DNA of 10,085 nt, taken from Mollicutes bacterium (GTDB taxonomy: Bacteria > Bacillota_I > Bacilli_A > RF39 > UBA660). The notes under the pieces were generated by a model. It had not been told where the DNA came from. It was given only the letters and a program-made list of their open reading frames with translations, and made no database searches. Each line of letters opens with the position of its first letter. The stretch's first letter is position 1. The position numbers and the translations under genes were made by a program. The stretch is taken from assembly GCA_012841465.1 (NCBI GenBank), contig DUUS01000088.1:1-10085 (forward strand). Direction: 5' to 3'. Positions 6,607 through 10,085 of this stretch are shown one piece after another.

Positions 6607-6617
6607 CGAAAGCTAAA
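6602..6617 (+). other. GAAA-tetraloop hairpin overlapping a stop codon
   Basis: TTTAGC 6602-6607 and GCTAAA 6612-6617 form a perfect 6-bp stem closed by GAAA (6608-6611); the TAG stop codon of the broken gene lies in the first arm. BPP-1-type DGRs need a hairpin or cruciform with a short tetraloop just downstream of the variable region, so its presence here is suggestive, but such small hairpins also occur by chance. Confidence 0.45.
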
Positions 6618-6625
6618 AATTAATC

Positions 6626-6654
6626 AAAAAAAAGACCCGCCAAACCATGGCGGG
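6626..6654 (-). terminator. strong intrinsic terminator, minus strand
   Basis: On the minus strand a 7-bp GC-rich stem CCCGCCA/TGGCGGG (arms 6648-6654 and 6636-6642, 5-nt loop) is followed by TC and eight T residues (6633-6626). It is the second terminator behind the SleC-like gene, about 110 bp past its stop codon, and shields the plus-strand broken gene from antisense read-through. A run of eight G (6652-6659) and another hairpin (TTTGCGGC/GCTGCAAA, 6662-6680, one G-U) lie beside it; neither has a T-tract on the plus strand. Confidence 0.7.
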
Positions 6655-6734
6655 GGGGGCTTTGCGGCAAGGCTGCAAAAAAACTTAAAACTAAAATATT
6701 GTTATTAACAAAAAATTAAATTATTTATACATAT

Positions 6735-6762
6735 AAAAGTCAGAGGGGTGTTTCTGACTTTT
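6735..6762 (-). terminator. intrinsic terminator directly behind the SleC-like gene
   Basis: Arms AAAAGTCAG 6735-6743 and CTGACTTTT 6754-6762 give a perfect 9-bp stem with a 10-nt loop. It starts one base after the TAA stop codon (6766-6764, minus strand) and ends in TTTTA on that strand. The symmetry would let it work weakly in the other direction too. Confidence 0.75.
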
Positions 6763-6763
6763 A

Positions 6764-7981
6764 TTATGCGTAAATTCCTTGAAGCATTTTTGATACAGCT
6801 GCAAATATATATGAAATTCGGTACCAGGTAGCAAAGTTTACAACTCCGGTTACTGGTAGTCCAAATACTTGCTGAAAGATTCTTACTGAGTTTCTTGTTC
6901 TTTCATCAAATACTCCATCTGCTGGTATAATTTTAGGTATACCTGGGTAACTTCCATTTATTTTATTTATTTCATTTTGAATTTTTTGAACTGGTTGTCC
7001 GCATGATCCCATTTGAAGGTTGTATCCTGGAAATGATTGTGGTAGTCCTTCAATAATTTCAGCAGTATCTGGTGTTATGTCTGGGCTATAGTAGTATCTT
7101 AGTATACTTAGGGCATCATATCCTCGATCTCCTAGTTCTTTACTTCCCCACTGAGATAGCCATCCTTTATTATTTACTTTTATTCCATCATTATATTGAG
7201 CAAGAAATGGCTGTTTTTGATTTCCTCTTCTTATATATTGATTAAATACTTCATCTACTACATCTGATATTGATTTAAATATTGTCCTGTTATGAGAATA
7301 TTTTTGGTCATATGCTGTACTTGATGTAATAGTAAAGTTGTATCCTCTTGATGTGTACCATTCTGTAAAGATTCGATTTAAAGCAAATGAAATTATAGCC
7401 ATTACATTTGCTTTTATTGTTTCTTTAGGCCAGGTACTATATATTTCTGATGAAGCAACATTTTTTATATAATCTGGAAAAGAAACGATATAATTTTTTG
7501 CATTACTATTTGTTGGTATTCCATCATGTACTATTATGTATTCTGGTATTATTACTTCAGGTAGTACTCTTAGTTCATTATTGTTATTTGTTTCATCTAT
7601 TTTTGGTGGGTAATCTCCCCATAAGACATGAGGGTCTATATCACTAATGTCTGTTTTTTGAAGTGAGCCTTCAATTGAATTTAGAAATACTTTTTGGATT
7701 GATGTTTCTCCATCAAATATTTGAACTCCTTCTATTATTGCTGATTCAAGACCTGGCATGCTTACGCTTAAATTATATTCTGAATATGGCTGGACATTAC
7801 TTTGTGGTGTTAAAGAAAATTCTCTGCTTGGTGCGTTTAAAGGTATTTCTCTTGTTTTTCCTGATATATCCGTAGTTTCATTTATATCAGTATTTTCTCC
7901 GGTTATATGTATTCTTGCTCCATTTAGAGGCTGAGCTTCATTATCAGCAAAAACCTGAACTATTAAAAAACCATGTGGCAT
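6764..7981 (-). CDS. sleC: SleC-like germination-specific spore cortex-lytic enzyme
   Basis: A 405-aa protein with the domain order of clostridial SleC. Residues about 1-115 form a beta-rich pro-domain (FLIVQVFADNEAQPLNGARI, like a carboxypeptidase-regulatory fold). Residues about 145-305 are a SpoIID-type lytic transglycosylase: DYIKNVASSEIYSTWP with the likely catalytic E179, IKANVMAIISFALNR, and WLSQWGSKELGDRGY before ILRYYYSP. Residues about 320-395 are a peptidoglycan-binding-1 domain (PADGVFDERTRNSVRIFQ, GLPVTGVVNFATW). In clostridia SleC is stored in the spore as an inactive precursor and cleaved by Csp subtilisin-like proteases at germination, then degrades cortex peptidoglycan containing muramic-delta-lactam. 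Like known SleC, it has no classical N-terminal signal peptide. AAGGAAG lies 7 bp before the ATG. It is divergent from the amidase gene across 106 bp; csp genes are not in the window. Confidence 0.9.
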   Translation of the reverse strand: MPHGFLIVQVFADNEAQPLNGARIHITGENTDINETTDISGKTREIPLNAPSREFSLTPQSNVQPYSEYNLSVSMPGLESAIIEGVQIFDGETSIQKVFLNSIEGSLQKTDISDIDPHVLWGDYPPKIDETNNNNELRVLPEVIIPEYIIVHDGIPTNSNAKNYIVSFPDYIKNVASSEIYSTWPKETIKANVMAIISFALNRIFTEWYTSRGYNFTITSSTAYDQKYSHNRTIFKSISDVVDEVFNQYIRRGNQKQPFLAQYNDGIKVNNKGWLSQWGSKELGDRGYDALSILRYYYSPDITPDTAEIIEGLPQSFPGYNLQMGSCGQPVQKIQNEINKINGSYPGIPKIIPADGVFDERTRNSVRIFQQVFGLPVTGVVNFATWYRISYIFAAVSKMLQGIYA

Positions 7982-8008
7982 ATATCTTCTTCCTTTCTTG
8001 TACTAAAA

Positions 8009-8017
8009 TACTATATG
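8009..8017 (-). promoter_or_regulatory. sporulation-sigma-like -10 box for the SleC-like gene
   Basis: On the minus strand CATATAGTA fits the -10 form shared by sigma-E and sigma-K promoters (CATA, three bases, TA), 27 bp before the start codon. A short AC-type -35 as used by sigma-K lies 13-17 bp upstream; no clear sigma-E -35 or sigma-A box is seen. The sigma class is not certain. Confidence 0.4.
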
Positions 8018-8046
8018 CATAAGTCTTGGTGTTTGTAACCATATGA
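8017..8046 (+). promoter_or_regulatory. sigma-G-like promoter for the amidase gene
   Basis: GCATA at 8017-8021 and CATATGA at 8040-8046 are separated by 18 bp, close to the forespore sigma-G pattern (GnATA, 18 bp, CATnnTA) with one deviating base in the -10. Initiation near 8053 would leave a 35-nt leader before the ATG at 8088. The -35 box touches the minus-strand -10 box, so the divergent promoters overlap. Confidence 0.45.
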
Positions 8047-8087
8047 CCTTGTTTTAATATACTATATTAGCGTAAGGAGAATGATTT

Positions 8088-10034
8088 ATGGAAAACAATT
8101 TTGAGACTTTAAAAGAGGGCTCAAGTGGAGATAATGTTATTATTCTTCAAGATAAATTAAAATTAATGAATGTATTTTTTGGAAGTATTACTGGAAGTTT
8201 TGGACCAACTACTACTGAGGCAGTAAAAGAATTTCAAAGAAGACAGAATCTACCAGTAACTGGAGAGGTAGATGAGAGAACTTGGAATATTTTAAATGAT
8301 TTAACAAGTGATACGTTTGCTGATGAGTTTTTATCAGTACCTGTTCAAACAGGAGGAACTCCTAGTGAAGAAATGACATCAGTTTTGTCTAGACCTACTG
8401 TAAGAGAGGGTGATACTGGGCCTGTTGTAAGAGAACTTCAAACTATTTTAAGTGAGTTATCATATTTATCTGGTGCTATTGATGGTATCTTTGGACCAGC
8501 TACAGGAGTGGCAGTAAGAACCTTTCAAACTAACAATAGGTTAACTCCCGATGGTATTGTTGGAAGAAACACTTGGAGTGCACTTGTTTATCTCTATTCA
8601 CCACTTGCCATCTGTGGTCCAGTAGAAGAGCCACCGGGTGAGGGAGATGGGTATCAAGGAGTAGTCGTAGACCCAGGGCACGGAGGAAGCGACCCAGGAG
8701 CAGTGGGGAGTGCGTTCTTAGAAAAAGATAAAAATCTACAAATTTCTAGATATATGGCTAATCGCTTTGAAGAGTTAGGGGTCCCTTATTTTATGACTAG
8801 AGATACTGATGAAACAATTTCAAACCAGGAACGCGTAAATAGAATGAAAAGACCTTTTGGTGATGTGAAAAATGCTATTGTTGTTTCAAATCACATCAAT
8901 GCAGGGGGTGGAGAGGGGGCGGAGGTTATTTATCCATTAAGAGATGAACCTGATTTAGCTCAGACTATTTTAAATGAACTAGGAAATGCAGGTCAGGTAA
9001 AAAGAAGAGTTTATCAAAGAACACTACCAAATGATCCATCTAGAGATTATTATTATATAATGAGAGATACTAATAACTTACCAGTGGTTATTGTTGAATA
9101 TGGTTTCTTAGATAATCCAAAAGATTCACTTAAACTTCAGCAAAATTGGGAAAATTATGCTGAAGCAGCAGTAAAAGCAATTACTGATTTTATGGGGATT
9201 CCATATGAAGTAGACACTACTGGAAATGTATATGCTGTAGTAGCTGGAGATACCTTGTATGGAATAGCAAGAAGGTTTAATACAACAGTAAATGCGATAA
9301 GAGATTTAAACAATCTAACTACTGATTCACTATCAATCGGACAATTATTAGTTATACCAAACGGTTCACCAACATTACCACCACCTAGTGCAGAGTTTGA
9401 TACTTATGTAGTTAGACCAAATGACACCCTATACTCAATCGCAAGAAACTACAATGTAACAGTTGATCAAATAAAAGCACTTAATAATTTAACAAATAAT
9501 TTATTATCAATTGGTCAAACATTAAAAATACCAAGTACTGGTGGAAGTAGTGAGCCTGCACTAGAAGAATATTACACAGTCACATCAGGTGATACTTTGT
9601 ATTCAATCGCAAGAAGATTTAATACAACAGTTGATAATATAAAAAGATTAAATAATTTAACTTCAGATGTACTATCGATCGGACAGACTTTAGTAATACC
9701 TGGAAGTGGAGTAGTTCCACCTACAGTAGATACAATGTATACAGTGAAATCAGGAGATACATTATGGGGTATTGGTAACCAATTTAATGTAACAGTAGAT
9801 TCAATTAAAACAGCTAATAATTTAACAAATAATATTCTATCAATTGGTCAGGTATTAACTATACCTCAAAGTAGAAATGAAGATTATGAAGAATATAAAG
9901 TTAAATCCGGAGAAAGTTTATGGACAGTTGCTAATAAGTTTAATATGACTGTTGATAAGTTAAAAGATTTAAACAATTTAACTAGTAATCAAGTAAGTGT
10001 AAATCAAAAATTAAAAATCAAAGCCACTAAATAG
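8088..10034 (+). CDS. N-acetylmuramoyl-L-alanine amidase with two PG-binding and five LysM domains
   Basis: A 648-aa enzyme that cleaves the bond between MurNAc and the stem peptide. Two peptidoglycan-binding-1 domains come first (about 10-72 with GSFGPTTTEAVKEFQ, and 107-168 with DGIFGPATGVAVRTFQ). The Amidase_3 domain (about 190-368) has likely zinc ligands H198 (DPGHGG), E212 (LEKDKN) and H269 (SNHINA) and catalytic E337 (VEYGF), so it should be active. Five LysM repeats follow (about 381-424, 439-482, 495-538, 550-593, 602-644), separated by Pro/Gly/Ser linkers. There is no signal peptide or membrane anchor, odd for a wall enzyme but shared with the divergent SleC-like protein, pointing to placement in the spore or release on mother-cell lysis. 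AAGGAG at 8074-8079 (8-bp spacing) fixes the start; the ATG at 8081 is out of frame. CwlC-type sporulation amidases are the nearest functional analogue. Confidence 0.93.
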   Translation: MENNFETLKEGSSGDNVIILQDKLKLMNVFFGSITGSFGPTTTEAVKEFQRRQNLPVTGEVDERTWNILNDLTSDTFADEFLSVPVQTGGTPSEEMTSVLSRPTVREGDTGPVVRELQTILSELSYLSGAIDGIFGPATGVAVRTFQTNNRLTPDGIVGRNTWSALVYLYSPLAICGPVEEPPGEGDGYQGVVVDPGHGGSDPGAVGSAFLEKDKNLQISRYMANRFEELGVPYFMTRDTDETISNQERVNRMKRPFGDVKNAIVVSNHINAGGGEGAEVIYPLRDEPDLAQTILNELGNAGQVKRRVYQRTLPNDPSRDYYYIMRDTNNLPVVIVEYGFLDNPKDSLKLQQNWENYAEAAVKAITDFMGIPYEVDTTGNVYAVVAGDTLYGIARRFNTTVNAIRDLNNLTTDSLSIGQLLVIPNGSPTLPPPSAEFDTYVVRPNDTLYSIARNYNVTVDQIKALNNLTNNLLSIGQTLKIPSTGGSSEPALEEYYTVTSGDTLYSIARRFNTTVDNIKRLNNLTSDVLSIGQTLVIPGSGVVPPTVDTMYTVKSGDTLWGIGNQFNVTVDSIKTANNLTNNILSIGQVLTIPQSRNEDYEEYKVKSGESLWTVANKFNMTVDKLKDLNNLTSNQVSVNQKLKIKATK

Positions 10035-10042
10035 TGGTTTTT
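10021..10042 (+). terminator. intrinsic terminator overlapping the amidase stop codon
   Basis: CCACT 10024-10028 and AGTGG 10033-10037 form a 5-bp stem with an AAAT loop and are followed by TTTTT; the upstream AA can pair with the first T residues. The TAG stop codon (10032-10034) sits at the loop and second arm. Nothing further is seen in the last 43 bases. Confidence 0.7.
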
Positions 10043-10085
10043 AATTTTTATTATTTTTATCCATAATGAAAAACAGATAGTGAAA

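Noticed and set aside
6631..6680. GC-rich patch with a run of eight G as a DGR template or origin-like element
   Set aside because: Most of it is explained by the minus-strand terminator hairpin; it shares no extended similarity with the island at 6430-6537.
7450..7875. Two plus-strand frames of 65 and 70 codons inside the SleC-like gene
   Set aside because: They are Leu/Phe-rich antisense shadows of a well-supported gene, without start signals.
9228..10019. Tandem DNA repeat or CRISPR-like array in the 3' part of the amidase gene
   Set aside because: The periodicity comes from five diverged LysM-coding repeats in an intact reading frame; there are no constant repeats with unique spacers.

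Overview
The window is AT-rich DNA read with the standard code. It most likely comes from an endospore-forming Bacillota, either a Clostridium-type organism or an uncultured gut Bacilli relative. The case for spores is a close relative of the clostridial cortex-lytic enzyme SleC, divergent from a multi-LysM amidase that also lacks a signal peptide, with sporulation-sigma-like boxes between them. AT-rich codon use, purine-rich Shine-Dalgarno sites and intrinsic terminators fit this. The exact taxon cannot be fixed from the sequence.

Layout. (1) 1-1161, plus strand: the 3' end of a DUF2935-like gene, then a DUF368/PopT membrane protein (undecaprenyl-phosphate recycling). (2) 1162-1304: a gene-free gap between convergent genes that holds several nested complementary arms, a possible structured RNA of unknown class. 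(3) 1305-5704, minus strand: a two-gene operon. The upstream gene encodes a 1125-aa protein with a C-terminal calcineurin-like phosphoesterase domain and, probably, a second degenerate one before it. The downstream gene encodes a 333-aa phosphoesterase with complete motifs. (4) About 5705-6242: gene-free regulatory DNA. Two near-consensus sigma-A-type promoters overlap and fire in opposite directions. Each is followed within about 70 nt by a terminator-like hairpin, which gives a candidate small RNA on the right and a leader attenuator on the left. A 16-bp inverted repeat lies further right. (5) 6243-6606, plus strand: a broken gene with an N-terminal membrane/signal segment joined out of frame to a C-terminal domain that looks like a C-type-lectin/FGE-type surface domain. 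Inside it is a 108-bp island of about 56% GC, which I read as a candidate variable region of a diversity-generating retroelement (DGR). No reverse transcriptase or template repeat is visible here. (6) 6626-7981, minus strand: the SleC-like gene with two terminators behind it. (7) 8088-10034, plus strand: an N-acetylmuramoyl-L-alanine amidase with two peptidoglycan-binding domains and five LysM repeats, closed by a terminator overlapping its stop codon.

How the genes fit together. SleC and the amidase form a peptidoglycan-hydrolase pair, probably made during sporulation and used on spore cortex or mother-cell wall. PopT belongs to cell-wall lipid-carrier recycling. The phosphoesterase operon has no clear pathway. 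The parts most worth a second look are that operon with its promoter region, and the GC-rich island in the broken surface-protein gene.
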